Part shown: positions 1-6,951 of the stretch, piece by piece
Position numbering within the stretch: the stretch's first letter is position 1
Layout: each line of letters opens with the position of its first letter
NCBI GenBank assembly: GCA_022710205.1
Contig: JAKLHJ010000034.1
Span: 1 to 9,071, forward strand
Direction of reading: 5' to 3'
Source: Patescibacteria group bacterium
GTDB taxonomy: Bacteria > Patescibacteriota > Minisyncoccia > Phycocordibacterales > UBA12445
DNA length: 9,071 nucleotides
Made by a program: the position numbers and the translations under genes
Notes under the pieces: model-generated
The model's database searches: none
What the model was told of the DNA's origin: nothing
What the model saw: the letters and a program-made list of their open reading frames with translations, nothing else

Positions 1-237
1 GACGGCTATGAATATAGAATAATGGGATGTTGCGTTTATAATATGTATAATGTTATAAAAGGTTCATTCGCGGCTTTTGAAAATCCGAAGGGGGCCTATT
101 CATGGGATATCATAGCCGGTTTAAACTTGGCCGCTGAACACGATTTAGTTGTGGTTGTAGAGGGTAAAAAATACAATGGTGAATTTCTAGATCCTGCCAA
201 AAAGTATCGTTTTAAGATAAAACAAAAAAATGATTAA
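1..237 (+). CDS. Inositol monophosphatase-family protein, C-terminal fragment
   Basis: Only the last 78 codons are in the window; the reading frame is open from base 1, so the gene starts upstream and the ATG at 22 is internal. The fragment has the C-terminal layout of the Mg-dependent inositol monophosphatase/CysQ/FBPase superfamily: RIMGCC (residues 6-11 of the fragment) corresponds to the family's R-x-x-G-(S/C) segment, followed by VIKGSFAAF and then the SWDIIAG box (34-40), whose Asp36 corresponds to the third metal-binding aspartate of the W-D-x-A-A-G motif. These enzymes remove phosphate from small sugars, inositols or nucleotides in the cytoplasm. The stop codon lies inside the next gene (8-base overlap), so the two are probably co-translated and may share a sugar pathway. 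The catalytic N-terminal half is not visible, so neither substrate nor activity can be judged. Confidence 0.68.
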   Translation, partial: DGYEYRIMGCCVYNMYNVIKGSFAAFENPKGAYSWDIIAGLNLAAEHDLVVVVEGKKYNGEFLDPAKKYRFKIKQKND

Positions 238-1087
238 AGTTGGAAATAAAGTGCTTATTGTGGCTGAAATAACAACCAATCATCTTGGTGATATTAACCG
301 TCTTAAGAAAATGGTAAGGCTAGCAAAAGATGCCGGGGCAGATCTTGTAAAGATACAGAAAAGGAACATAGAAACCTTTTATTCTAGGGAAATGCTAGAC
401 AAAGAGCATAATTCTCCATTTGGTAAGACATGGAAAGATTTTAGACAAGGAATAGAATTATCTCTTGAGGATATAAAAGAGATAGAGGCAGAATGTAAAA
501 AAATAGGTATTGAATTGTTTGTGTCAATATTGGATATCCAATCATTTGAGTTGTTGCAGCAATTTGATAAGAAGCTACTTAAATTACCGTCAACCATCTC
601 TAGCCATAAAGATTTTCACGCTAAAGTAGCAAAGTTGTATAAGGGTGAGATTGTTATCTCAACAGGATACACATCTCTGGATTATGAAGATTATATTCAG
701 GAAACTTTTAAAGATAATGAAAAGATATATTTATTACAATGTACATCGGCATATCCACCACCGCCCGAAGACTGTGGCATATCTATTGTTAGACACTACC
801 ATGATTTAAGCAAAAAAAATCCCAAGATAATCCCAGGTTATTCCAGCCATGATATTGGGTCTCTCGGAAGTATGCTTGCCGTGGCGGCTGGGGCTAGAAT
901 GATTGAAAAACATGTTAAGATCGGAGATACTCCGTGGATGCATTTCCAGGAGGTGGCCTTAGATTTAGAAAATGGTGAATTCGCTCAGTTTGTCAAAGAT
1001 ATAAGACAGGCGGAGATTATGTGTGGAGATGAGATAAAAAGCGTTAAACCAAGTGAGTGGCATAAATATTCTCATATTCCTAAATAG
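230..1087 (+). CDS. N-acetylneuraminate (sialic acid) synthase-family protein, NeuB-like, no SAF domain
   Basis: This 285-residue protein is a NeuB-family TIM barrel, the family that condenses phosphoenolpyruvate with an N-acetylated mannose-type sugar to make nonulosonic acids. Visible family landmarks are VAEITTNHLGD (11-21; Glu13 matches the active-site Glu), AGADLVKIQ (35-43; Lys41 and Gln43 match the KxQ phosphate-binding pair), GIELSLED (74-81), ISTGY (143-147), LLQCTSAYPPPPED (168-181), GYSSHDIG (203-210) and EKHVK (226-230). His207 and His228 correspond to the two metal-ligand histidines. It ends near residue 285, whereas typical NeuB/SpsE proteins have about 335-350 residues because of a C-terminal SAF/antifreeze-like domain that is absent here. 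Other differences are STI (121-123) in place of the usual SGE and SILD (99-102) in place of STPFD. It overlaps the phosphatase-like gene by 8 bases and has no clear Shine-Dalgarno. The exact sugar (sialic, legionaminic, pseudaminic or other) cannot be told. Confidence 0.85.
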   Translation: MIKVGNKVLIVAEITTNHLGDINRLKKMVRLAKDAGADLVKIQKRNIETFYSREMLDKEHNSPFGKTWKDFRQGIELSLEDIKEIEAECKKIGIELFVSILDIQSFELLQQFDKKLLKLPSTISSHKDFHAKVAKLYKGEIVISTGYTSLDYEDYIQETFKDNEKIYLLQCTSAYPPPPEDCGISIVRHYHDLSKKNPKIIPGYSSHDIGSLGSMLAVAAGARMIEKHVKIGDTPWMHFQEVALDLENGEFAQFVKDIRQAEIMCGDEIKSVKPSEWHKYSHIPK

Positions 1088-1099
1088 TAATATGGTGTT

Positions 1100-2851
1100 A
1101 TGTCCATGAAAAAATCAGTTCTAGTAATTTTTGGTGGTGATTTTCCCCTAAAAAAGAAGGAGTGGTGGTCGCAATTTAATGTTGTTGTGGCGCCAAAACA
1201 ATTTGAAGATCTGATCAGGAAATATGATTCCCAATTTGTTGACGTTGGGGAGCTATTAGACTCGGGGAACATAAGAGAAGCGTCAGAGCTACTAACACAG
1301 CTTTCTCTTGTAGACACTTCTGACGGTCGTAAAATTTCAAAAGTAGTTACCCATGAAGGTTACGAGCTTTGGTGGATTTATTATGGGGATTTAATGCAAA
1401 AATTTTGCATACCGTATACTCAATATAAAAGATTGCTTGAATATCTAAAAGACTTTTCTCAAATAACACTTTCTGCGCCACCTTACGCGGCACTTTTTAA
1501 ATATTTTTTTGATTCTTACGGTAATAAATATTCTATTTTAAATGAATCTCAAAAAAATATTTTGCCAATCGGAGTTTTGATACAAGGTATTATTTCTCTA
1601 CCGTTTCTTTTGTGGATTAAGATACGAGGTCCGAAATTAATGGTTTGGACAAGCGATCAATTTGATAAAAATGGCGACTACGATTTCAGAATGAAGATAA
1701 TTTACGAAGAGCTCAGAAAGAAAAAAATTAATTTTGTTGAATTTGTAAGGAGCATGGAACCGACAAGTATCGTTTTAAAACACGCTATTAAAAGAAAAAG
1801 ACCGGTAATTTATTCGGGAGCAATTATTGTCATCGCTCAATATCTCTCGTCTTTTTTTAATGGTAAAGAAAAAAAAGAAATATTAGCATTGTCTCCCGTT
1901 ATGGGTAGCGATCCTAATCAAGTTTTTTTGTTTAAAGTCTCAACCGGATATCTTTCTCAAACATTGGGTACAATCTGGTCTATTAAAACATTGAAATTAT
2001 TCTTGAAATTTATCGGGATTAAGGCCGCGATAATCAATGACTCTACTAGCCGTAATTTTCATGAAGGCCTAGCGTGCAAATTGTTAAATATAAAAACTGT
2101 CGGGATTCAGCATGGTGCCTCTTTGAAGTACACCCTTGTTTCCGATTTTACACCTGGATTTAATGGAAATAAATATCTTTCGGTAGATAAATTTGGCCTT
2201 TGGTCGGAGTGGTGGAGGGAATATTATATTAAAAACAGCAAGGCTTATAAACCAGAACAACTTTATGTTTCGGGTCACATGAGACCCTTAGAAAAAAGCG
2301 CCGTCTTTTCAAAACAAAATACTAGGGCTCTATCGGGAGGGCGCATTAAAGTACTTTTTGTTTCCGAACAAATGTCTGATCCTAAAGAGGTTTTGCCATA
2401 CCTGGAAGCTCTTGTCGGAGATAATGATATTTGTTTGTTTGTAAAATTTCGTTTTTACGGCGATGGTTTTGAAAAATGGCTTAAGAACGATAGACCAGAT
2501 ATCTTGGAAAAGATTGATAAAAGTAGAATACTCAGGGGAAGTATGCACGAGGCCATATCAAAATGTGACGTAGTGGTTGGCTCTCACAGTACGGGCGTTT
2601 TGGAAGCCTCATTGCAGTTGAAGTTGCCTATTTTTTTTATAACTAAAAAATGGGGGGATTATTTTGAGCTGTCAAGCTTTAATAAAAATTATTCTTTTAT
2701 TGCAGATAACCCCCATAATTTGTTAAATATGATTAAAAAATCAGACAATATACCTTTGGATGTATTAAAAGACTTAAGATGTCGTTTTTTTGGTGATCCA
2801 TACAGAAATGGCAGTAAATGGGTGGTTGAAGAGGTGGAAAAACTTTTGTAG
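1100..2851 (+). CDS. Putative GT-B-fold glycosyltransferase of surface carbohydrate synthesis
   Basis: This 583-residue, mostly soluble protein is not one I can assign to a named family with certainty. Its C-terminal half has the look of GT-B glycosyl/polyol-phosphate transferases and capsule-synthesis proteins: an I-x-N-D-S-x-x-R segment (312-318), GIQHGAS (335-341) like the QHG loop of that group, FGLWSEWW (365-372), SGHMRP (391-396), a beta strand VLFVSEQ (418-424), and CDVVVGSHSTGVLEA (489-503), which matches the donor-binding 'aDvvis..Stv..EA' pattern. The N-terminal part has an aromatic segment, ELWWIYYGD (89-97), and a hydrophobic stretch at about 157-173 that may be a membrane-associated helix. 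The start at 1100 is the first in-frame ATG; Met3 (1106) is an equal alternative, and neither has a good ribosome binding site. It follows the NeuB-like gene by 12 bases, so an acidic nonulosonate is a plausible donor sugar; that is inference from position only. Confidence 0.62.
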   Translation: MSMKKSVLVIFGGDFPLKKKEWWSQFNVVVAPKQFEDLIRKYDSQFVDVGELLDSGNIREASELLTQLSLVDTSDGRKISKVVTHEGYELWWIYYGDLMQKFCIPYTQYKRLLEYLKDFSQITLSAPPYAALFKYFFDSYGNKYSILNESQKNILPIGVLIQGIISLPFLLWIKIRGPKLMVWTSDQFDKNGDYDFRMKIIYEELRKKKINFVEFVRSMEPTSIVLKHAIKRKRPVIYSGAIIVIAQYLSSFFNGKEKKEILALSPVMGSDPNQVFLFKVSTGYLSQTLGTIWSIKTLKLFLKFIGIKAAIINDSTSRNFHEGLACKLLNIKTVGIQHGASLKYTLVSDFTPGFNGNKYLSVDKFGLWSEWWREYYIKNSKAYKPEQLYVSGHMRPLEKSAVFSKQNTRALSGGRIKVLFVSEQMSDPKEVLPYLEALVGDNDICLFVKFRFYGDGFEKWLKNDRPDILEKIDKSRILRGSMHEAISKCDVVVGSHSTGVLEASLQLKLPIFFITKKWGDYFELSSFNKNYSFIADNPHNLLNMIKKSDNIPLDVLKDLRCRFFGDPYRNGSKWVVEEVEKLL

Positions 2852-2856
2852 TTTTT

Positions 2857-4107
2857 TTAAATTCTTCTCAGTATATATAGATTTACGAACATATATATAA
2901 ATGGGCTTATTACTTCTGCTGCGATGGCGCCGGTTAGACCCCAAATAGGAAGTAATATTATTTTAAGAATTAAGAGTACCATTGGATTAAAAACAGAAAG
3001 AAAGTAATTTATCTTTTTGTCTCCGTGCGCGACGATGGCAATATTTAGCGGTTTTTTGGGGTAAGTCAGGAGCGTTAATGCTAAAAATTGAGAATAAATA
3101 ATAGAGCTTACATATTTTGGAAAAAATATTTTATAGAAATACGGTATTAACAATATATAAACGATTGTTGGAACAATCATTATTACTGTTAGCATCATAG
3201 ACTTTCCCGGTAAATTCTTTTTAACTTCCTCTTTGTTTTGGGAAGAAATCTTCGGCATGAATAAGTGGGTTGTCTGTTTGAATAGGGCATTAATCTGATC
3301 CACGGGAGCTGATGCTATAGAATATATCGCAAGCGGGGCTGCTCCCAGATAATGAAAAACTAATATCTTGTCTATATTGCTGCTTATCGTTCCTAGGACG
3401 CTCATCACGCTCAAGTGTTTGCCGTATACTATTGCGCCCTTCTCAACGTCTTTACTGGGGGAATATTTTTTGATTGTGAGCAAGTAGAAAAAGACAACCA
3501 ATAACATTTGCATTATAAAATAAACAGCAATAATATAAGCGGGATTTTGAGTAAAAAAAAGTGAGATTATTAGAGAGGCGTTTATGAAATAATTTGAGAT
3601 AGTGCTGTAGTAGGTAGTTGTTTTGAACTCTTTTTTACCGACAAGAAAAGCACTATACATACTGTAGCTATTTGAAAATGGGTTTGTGAGTGTGGGTATT
3701 AACATTGCTCCACCTAGCACATAATTGCCATTGTAGAAATAGAAGATAGATATAGAAAGTGAAATAATTGTCGGTATAAAGCTCCACTTTAAGCTTGTTT
3801 TGACTGCGGCAAAGAGTGTCCCCTCAAAGCCTCTTGATACTGATCGTGAGACTATAGTAGAAAGACCGGTAAGATAGAATGAACCGGCAATTCCAACTAG
3901 TGAAAATATATATTTGTAAATACCATACGATTCCTGTGGGAGTAGGTTTGCGAAGGCAAGAGAAAGTATGAACGTGGATATCATAGACACTCCGAAACCT
4001 GAACCAAGCCAAAAACCCCCTTTAGCAAAATATGTTAGGTCTGTTTTTAGATATTTTTCGCCCCATTTGAGCCATTCGCATATTATTATTTCAGTTTTTT
4101 TAGGCAT
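2857..4107 (-). CDS. Polysaccharide flippase, Wzx/RfbX type (MOP superfamily)
   Basis: A 416-residue protein of about twelve hydrophobic helices (roughly residues 33-55, 62-84, 108-126, 128-145, 168-188, 190-211, 231-254, 256-275, 302-323, 335-350, 370-389 and 391-412) with no signal peptide. The N-terminus, with GGFWLGSGFG (30-39) followed by FANLLPQESYGIYKYI (52-67), is the classic opening of oligosaccharide flippases, which move undecaprenyl-linked glycan units from the inner to the outer face of the plasma membrane. The segment SSNIDKILVFHYLG (242-255) before the middle helices also fits the family. It is on the opposite strand to its neighbours and ends 5 bases from the glycosyltransferase stop, so it is transcribed convergently with that gene and away from the ligase. 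The upstream side (4108-4140) is AT-rich with no Shine-Dalgarno. The family assignment is firm; the glycan moved is unknown. Confidence 0.88.
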   Translation of the reverse strand: MPKKTEIIICEWLKWGEKYLKTDLTYFAKGGFWLGSGFGVSMISTFILSLAFANLLPQESYGIYKYIFSLVGIAGSFYLTGLSTIVSRSVSRGFEGTLFAAVKTSLKWSFIPTIISLSISIFYFYNGNYVLGGAMLIPTLTNPFSNSYSMYSAFLVGKKEFKTTTYYSTISNYFINASLIISLFFTQNPAYIIAVYFIMQMLLVVFFYLLTIKKYSPSKDVEKGAIVYGKHLSVMSVLGTISSNIDKILVFHYLGAAPLAIYSIASAPVDQINALFKQTTHLFMPKISSQNKEEVKKNLPGKSMMLTVIMIVPTIVYILLIPYFYKIFFPKYVSSIIYSQFLALTLLTYPKKPLNIAIVAHGDKKINYFLSVFNPMVLLILKIILLPIWGLTGAIAAEVISPFIYMFVNLYILRRI

Positions 4108-4212
4108 TTTTATAATTTTAGACTATTTTACTGTCTTTTGATAGAGTTACGGTCATTGAAACTATTTATTGTTTAATTTGGTTACAGCCACAACACTAAA
4201 GAAGATTATCGT

Positions 4213-4219
4213 AAAGGAG
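4213..4219 (+). promoter_or_regulatory. Strong Shine-Dalgarno sequence (AAAGGAG)
   Basis: AAAGGAG lies 5 bases upstream of the GTG at 4225, an ideal ribosome binding site. It stands out because the other starts visible in this window (230, 1100, 4107 on the minus strand, 4509, 7162) have no comparable element. It is the main reason to take the short ORF at 4225 seriously. Confidence 0.5.
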
Positions 4220-4224
4220 TTTTT

Positions 4225-4410
4225 GTGCCAGGGAAAGTTTTTTTAGTCTACTGCTGTTCATGGTCTAAGGAAAGGCGATGTTGCTTTTCGGTTTGGTTGG
4301 ATAAGATGAATATCTTTATTTCGGAGATGTTCTCTTTGTGGGCGATAATGATGAAAGTGTTATTGATATTTGTACTATACGGACCGTGGATGATTCAGAG
4401 GACACATTAA
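4225..4410 (+). pseudogene. Short SD-preceded ORF, possible leader or frameshifted gene remnant
   Basis: A 61-codon ORF with a GTG start behind a textbook AAAGGAG. The translation (MPGKVFLVYCCSWSKERRCC at its start) resembles no protein I know and has an unusual density of Cys, Trp and Met. The other two frames give more protein-like stretches immediately after: VHGLRKGDVAFRFGWIR (4256-4306) and then DEYLYFGDVLFVGDNDESVID (two pieces, 4305-4367). Read in order, this would need two single-base insertions relative to an intact ancestor, so a broken small gene is possible. It could instead be a translated leader of the ligase gene, whose start lies 98 bases after this ORF ends, or noise. No function is proposed. 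Confidence 0.2.
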
Positions 4411-4508
4411 GAAGGTCGGGGGTTTTAATAGATATCGATGAACAATGCAAAACACCCACAGGTTTTTGCAAATACCCATTATGGGCTGTTTGTGTTATAT
4501 TGTGCTGT
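4338..4508 (+). other. In-frame acidic, Cys-rich extension upstream of the ligase start, judged not part of the ligase
   Basis: The ligase frame stays open upstream to 4305, with a GTG at 4338 as the earliest usable start; a GGAG at 4323-4326 lies 11 bases before it. The 57 extra residues begin with an acidic run (MGDNDESVIDICTIRTVDD) and then contain five cysteines, ending in VCVILCC. The ligase proper has only two cysteines in 731 residues, both in one helix, and its homologues as I remember them begin with a short polar stretch directly before the first helix, as the Met at 4509 does. The extension is therefore most likely leader or remnant DNA. The GDNDESVID stretch weakly recalls the GDNxxxSxDSR box of S26 signal peptidases, but no catalytic Ser or Lys context can be seen. 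Confidence 0.35.
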
Positions 4509-6704
4509 ATGAATAATATAACAATAGAGAAGTTGCTGAAAAATATTATAATCGGCGGATTATTTTTAATTCCGTTTTTGCCGTTTATAGTATCAGGGTC
4601 AATGTTCTTTCCGTTCATTACGGGTAAGAATTTCGCATTCCGTATAATTATTGAAATAGTTTTTGCTCTTTGGCTGGCGCTTGTTATTTTTGACAAAAGT
4701 TATTTGCCGAAGAAAAGCAATCTTTTGATTTCCGTTGTTTCTTTCGTCGGAATAATCGCGCTGGCTGATTTTTTGGGTGCCAATACTTTTAAGAGTTTTT
4801 GGTCAAACTATGAGAGAATGGAGGGTCTTGTTTCTCTGCTTCACCTTCTCACATATTTTGTGATGTTAATTACCGTTTTCAATGAAAAGATTTGGAAGTA
4901 TTTTTTTAACACCATCTTTGCCTCTTCGATAGGCCTGTTTATCTATGGTGCGCTACAGCTCGCCGGCAAGATCGCCATTAACCAAGGAGGCGTTAGATTA
5001 GACGCGACTTTTGGTAATACTTCTTATTTCGCGGTTCATATGCTTTTTGTCGCCTTTCTTTCCGGGCTTTATTTCTTTAGGGGAAAGATCGGCAACAATT
5101 TTTCTTCATGGTTTTATGGTTCCATTTCACTAATCTCCGTCTTTATGCTTATGGAGACTGCGACTAGGGGCACTGCGATAGGGCTATTTATGGGCATCGT
5201 CGCGGCGGCGGCCATCGTTGCTAGATTGGGAAAGGACACGGAGAAGAAGCCGGCTTCATTTATAATCGGAGGGGTTGTGGCAATCCTGCTGGCTTTCTTG
5301 CTCGTAAAAAATATTCCTGCGGTAAAGAACCATCCGATATTAGGTAGATTCGCCGAATTGTCCGTTTCGAGCTTAACGAGTCAGCCGCGATACATGGTCT
5401 GGAATATGGCTTACCAGGGATTCAAGGAGAGGCCTATATTAGGTTGGGGGCAGGAGAACTTTAACGTTGTATTTAATAAATACTACGACCCGCAGATGTA
5501 TACTCAGGAGCCTTGGTTTGATAGAGCTCACAATGTTTTCTTTGATTGGTTGATTGCGGGAGGTTTATTGGGGCTGCTATCGTATCTTTCTATTTTTTTG
5601 TTCTCTATTTTGGCTGTGTGGAAGAGCGATAAGGCAAAAAATTTCACGCTTTTGGATCGAGCTGTTTTGACGGGTCTTCTCGGGGGATATTTCATTCACA
5701 ATTTCTTCGTGTTTGATAACTTGCTGAGTTACATTATGTTCTTTGCGGTTGTGGCTTATATCTATCACGAAACTTCGGGCCAGCCGGAGCCGGAAAAAAA
5801 GCAAAAGGCGACGCCTCTTCTCGAGGATGAGTTTGGGGTTTATGTGGCCACGTCATTGATTATTGTTTCTTTTTGCGCCTGTATGTATTTTGTAAACATA
5901 AAACCGATTATGGCTTCCAGAAGTCTGATACAAGCCCTTTCTTCTAAGACGGTAGATGAGGCGGTTAATAATTTTAAGAAAGTGTTTTCGTATAATACTT
6001 TTGGCACTACGGAAGGAAGGGAACAGCTAACGCAGAGATCAATGTCGCTAGCAAGGTCTCAGGGGGTTGATATGATGTCAAAGCAAACATTCTTCACTCT
6101 AGCTACGGAGGAAATGGCTAAGCAAATAGAGAAATTCCCGGGAGACGCCAGATATAGAGTATTCCAAGGAGCGCTTTACTCGTCATACGGTCTTAACGAT
6201 AACGCCCTTAAGGAGTTAGAAGAAGCCAGAAAACTTTCTCCGAAGAAACAAATGATAATGTTTGAGATGGTCTCACTTCTTTTAAGGGAAGGCAGGAACA
6301 AGGAGGCACTTGATTTGGCCAAAGAGGCTTTTCAACTTGAGGAGAGCTACCAAGATGCAAGAATAATTTATGCTGTGGCGCTTATTTACAATAAGGACGA
6401 TAAAGCCGCAGATGAGTTGTTGTCCGTAATTTCTGACGGGGGAGTAATCGTGGATGACCGTCTTATCAACGCATATGCGGCCGTAAAACAGTTTGATAAG
6501 GTCATTGTTATTTGGCAAAAGAAAATAGAGGCTGAGCCAAAGAATGCGCAATACCACGTATATCTATCAGCCGCATATCTCGCCGACGGGCAAAGAGAGA
6601 AGTCTGTCGAAGAATTAAAAAATGCGGCCGAGCTGGATCCTTCTTTCGCAGATCAGGCCAACGCATATATAAGGGATATAAGGGCTGGGAAAACGCCTCA
6701 ATAG
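4509..6704 (+). CDS. O-antigen ligase/polymerase-family membrane protein (Wzy_C) with C-terminal TPR repeats
   Basis: With the start at 4509 this is a 731-residue protein. The first 465 residues are about a dozen membrane helices (first at 11-30, last at 443-463) with a large extracytoplasmic loop at about 268-343. Landmarks are FPFITGKNFAFRI (34-46), LDATFGNTSYFA (164-175), METATRGT (215-222), and the loop RYMVWNMAYQGFKERPILGWG (in two pieces, 294-314) ending in RAHN (339-342); Arg339 and His341 match the conserved basic residues of the WaaL/Wzy/PglL ligase loop. From about 540 to 725 lie TPR-like helical repeats (for example YRVFQGALYSSYGLNDNAL at 549-567 and YHVYLSAAYLADGQREKSV at 682-700), placed after the last helix and useful for docking partners. 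The family transfers lipid-linked glycans to an acceptor or polymerises them. I chose Met 4509 over GTG 4338 because it sits just before the first helix. An intrinsic terminator follows 98 bases after the stop. Confidence 0.86.
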   Translation: MNNITIEKLLKNIIIGGLFLIPFLPFIVSGSMFFPFITGKNFAFRIIIEIVFALWLALVIFDKSYLPKKSNLLISVVSFVGIIALADFLGANTFKSFWSNYERMEGLVSLLHLLTYFVMLITVFNEKIWKYFFNTIFASSIGLFIYGALQLAGKIAINQGGVRLDATFGNTSYFAVHMLFVAFLSGLYFFRGKIGNNFSSWFYGSISLISVFMLMETATRGTAIGLFMGIVAAAAIVARLGKDTEKKPASFIIGGVVAILLAFLLVKNIPAVKNHPILGRFAELSVSSLTSQPRYMVWNMAYQGFKERPILGWGQENFNVVFNKYYDPQMYTQEPWFDRAHNVFFDWLIAGGLLGLLSYLSIFLFSILAVWKSDKAKNFTLLDRAVLTGLLGGYFIHNFFVFDNLLSYIMFFAVVAYIYHETSGQPEPEKKQKATPLLEDEFGVYVATSLIIVSFCACMYFVNIKPIMASRSLIQALSSKTVDEAVNNFKKVFSYNTFGTTEGREQLTQRSMSLARSQGVDMMSKQTFFTLATEEMAKQIEKFPGDARYRVFQGALYSSYGLNDNALKELEEARKLSPKKQMIMFEMVSLLLREGRNKEALDLAKEAFQLEESYQDARIIYAVALIYNKDDKAADELLSVISDGGVIVDDRLINAYAAVKQFDKVIVIWQKKIEAEPKNAQYHVYLSAAYLADGQREKSVEELKNAAELDPSFADQANAYIRDIRAGKTPQ

Positions 6705-6790
6705 ACTTGCCTCACGGATTCTTTTCTGATAATATTTGATTGTGAGCGTCGTTCAATAATAAACATTTTATTTGAACTTCACTTCGCAAA

Positions 6791-6912
6791 ACAAGTACAA
6801 AGCGCTAACCCCCGAAAGGGGGTTTTGCGTTTTTAAGAAGAAATTGTTAAAATTTTAAATGGATCTTTTGTTTAGTTAAGGTTGGCGGAACGCTCACATT
6901 CTTTGTACTTGT
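6791..6912. repeat. 12-base perfect inverted repeat spanning the first terminator
   Basis: ACAAGTACAAAG at 6791-6802 is the exact reverse complement of CTTTGTACTTGT at 6901-6912. The left copy directly abuts the first terminator stem; the right copy lies in the loop of the hairpin at 6871-6941. A 12-base perfect match within a gap this short is unlikely by chance (roughly 1 in 100 by simple counting, somewhat more likely in AT-rich DNA). Confidence 0.7.
6803..6834 (+). terminator. Intrinsic terminator after the ligase gene
   Basis: The stem AACCCCC (6807-6813) and GGGGGTT (6818-6824) closes a GAAA tetraloop, is extended across a small internal loop by CGC (6803-6805) with GCG (6827-6829), and is followed by five T (6830-6834). 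This is a textbook rho-independent terminator about 100 bases after the ligase stop. Confidence 0.88.
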
Positions 6913-6941
6913 GGAGTTTGTATCCGCCAACTTTAAGTAGA
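6871..6941. repeat. Long imperfect inverted repeat (19-bp arms, 33-base loop)
   Basis: The arms 6871-6889 and 6923-6941 pair over 19 positions with a single mismatch (G6875/G6937) and two G-U wobbles; the core is GTTGGCGGA with TCCGCCAAC, 9 perfect GC-rich pairs. The loop contains a smaller possible stem, CTCACA (6893-6898) with TGTGGAG (6910-6916, one bulge). There is no T run after it, so it is not a terminator. It could be an RNA structural element or a protein-binding palindrome. Confidence 0.75.
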
Positions 6942-6951
6942 TAAAAAATAC

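Larger units (their letters stand above)
4108..4508. other. 401-base gap between flippase and ligase genes, probably divergent promoter region plus possible gene remnant
   Basis: The flippase (leftward) and the ligase (rightward) both start from this gap, so promoters for both are expected here. I find no convincing -35/-10 pair on either strand. The gap is not featureless: a strong ribosome binding site precedes a GTG-initiated ORF (4225-4410), and a second frame is open from 4305 into the ligase. The right half reads in three frames as protein-like pieces, which would fit a decayed gene but could equally be chance in an untranslated leader. Confidence 0.5.

Noticed and set aside
22..237. 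A complete 71-residue protein starting at the ATG at 22
   Set aside because: The frame is open to the left edge and the codons before 22 encode part of the conserved R-x-x-G segment, so this is the tail of a longer gene.
1072..1317. Minus-strand open frame across the start of the glycosyltransferase gene
   Set aside because: It lies wholly opposite better-supported coding sequence, and its translation is low-complexity Ser/Thr-rich, typical of a shadow frame.
2838..2858. Weak hairpin AAAAAC/GTTTTT with a T run at the end of the glycosyltransferase gene
   Set aside because: Only six mostly A-T pairs overlapping the stop codon; the T run also encodes the end of the convergent flippase gene. 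Too weak to call a terminator.
4480..4490. Small palindrome CCCATTATGGG upstream of the ligase start
   Set aside because: Only a 4-5 bp stem without a T run; well within chance.
4316..4696. Minus-strand open frame opposite the ligase start
   Set aside because: It overlaps the conserved N-terminal helices of the ligase and shows no family features; a shadow frame.
6881..6931. Possible integron attC-like site (GTTGGCG ... CGCCAAC)
   Set aside because: The ends do not fit the GTTRRRY/RYYYAAC core consensus, and no integrase or cassette array is present.
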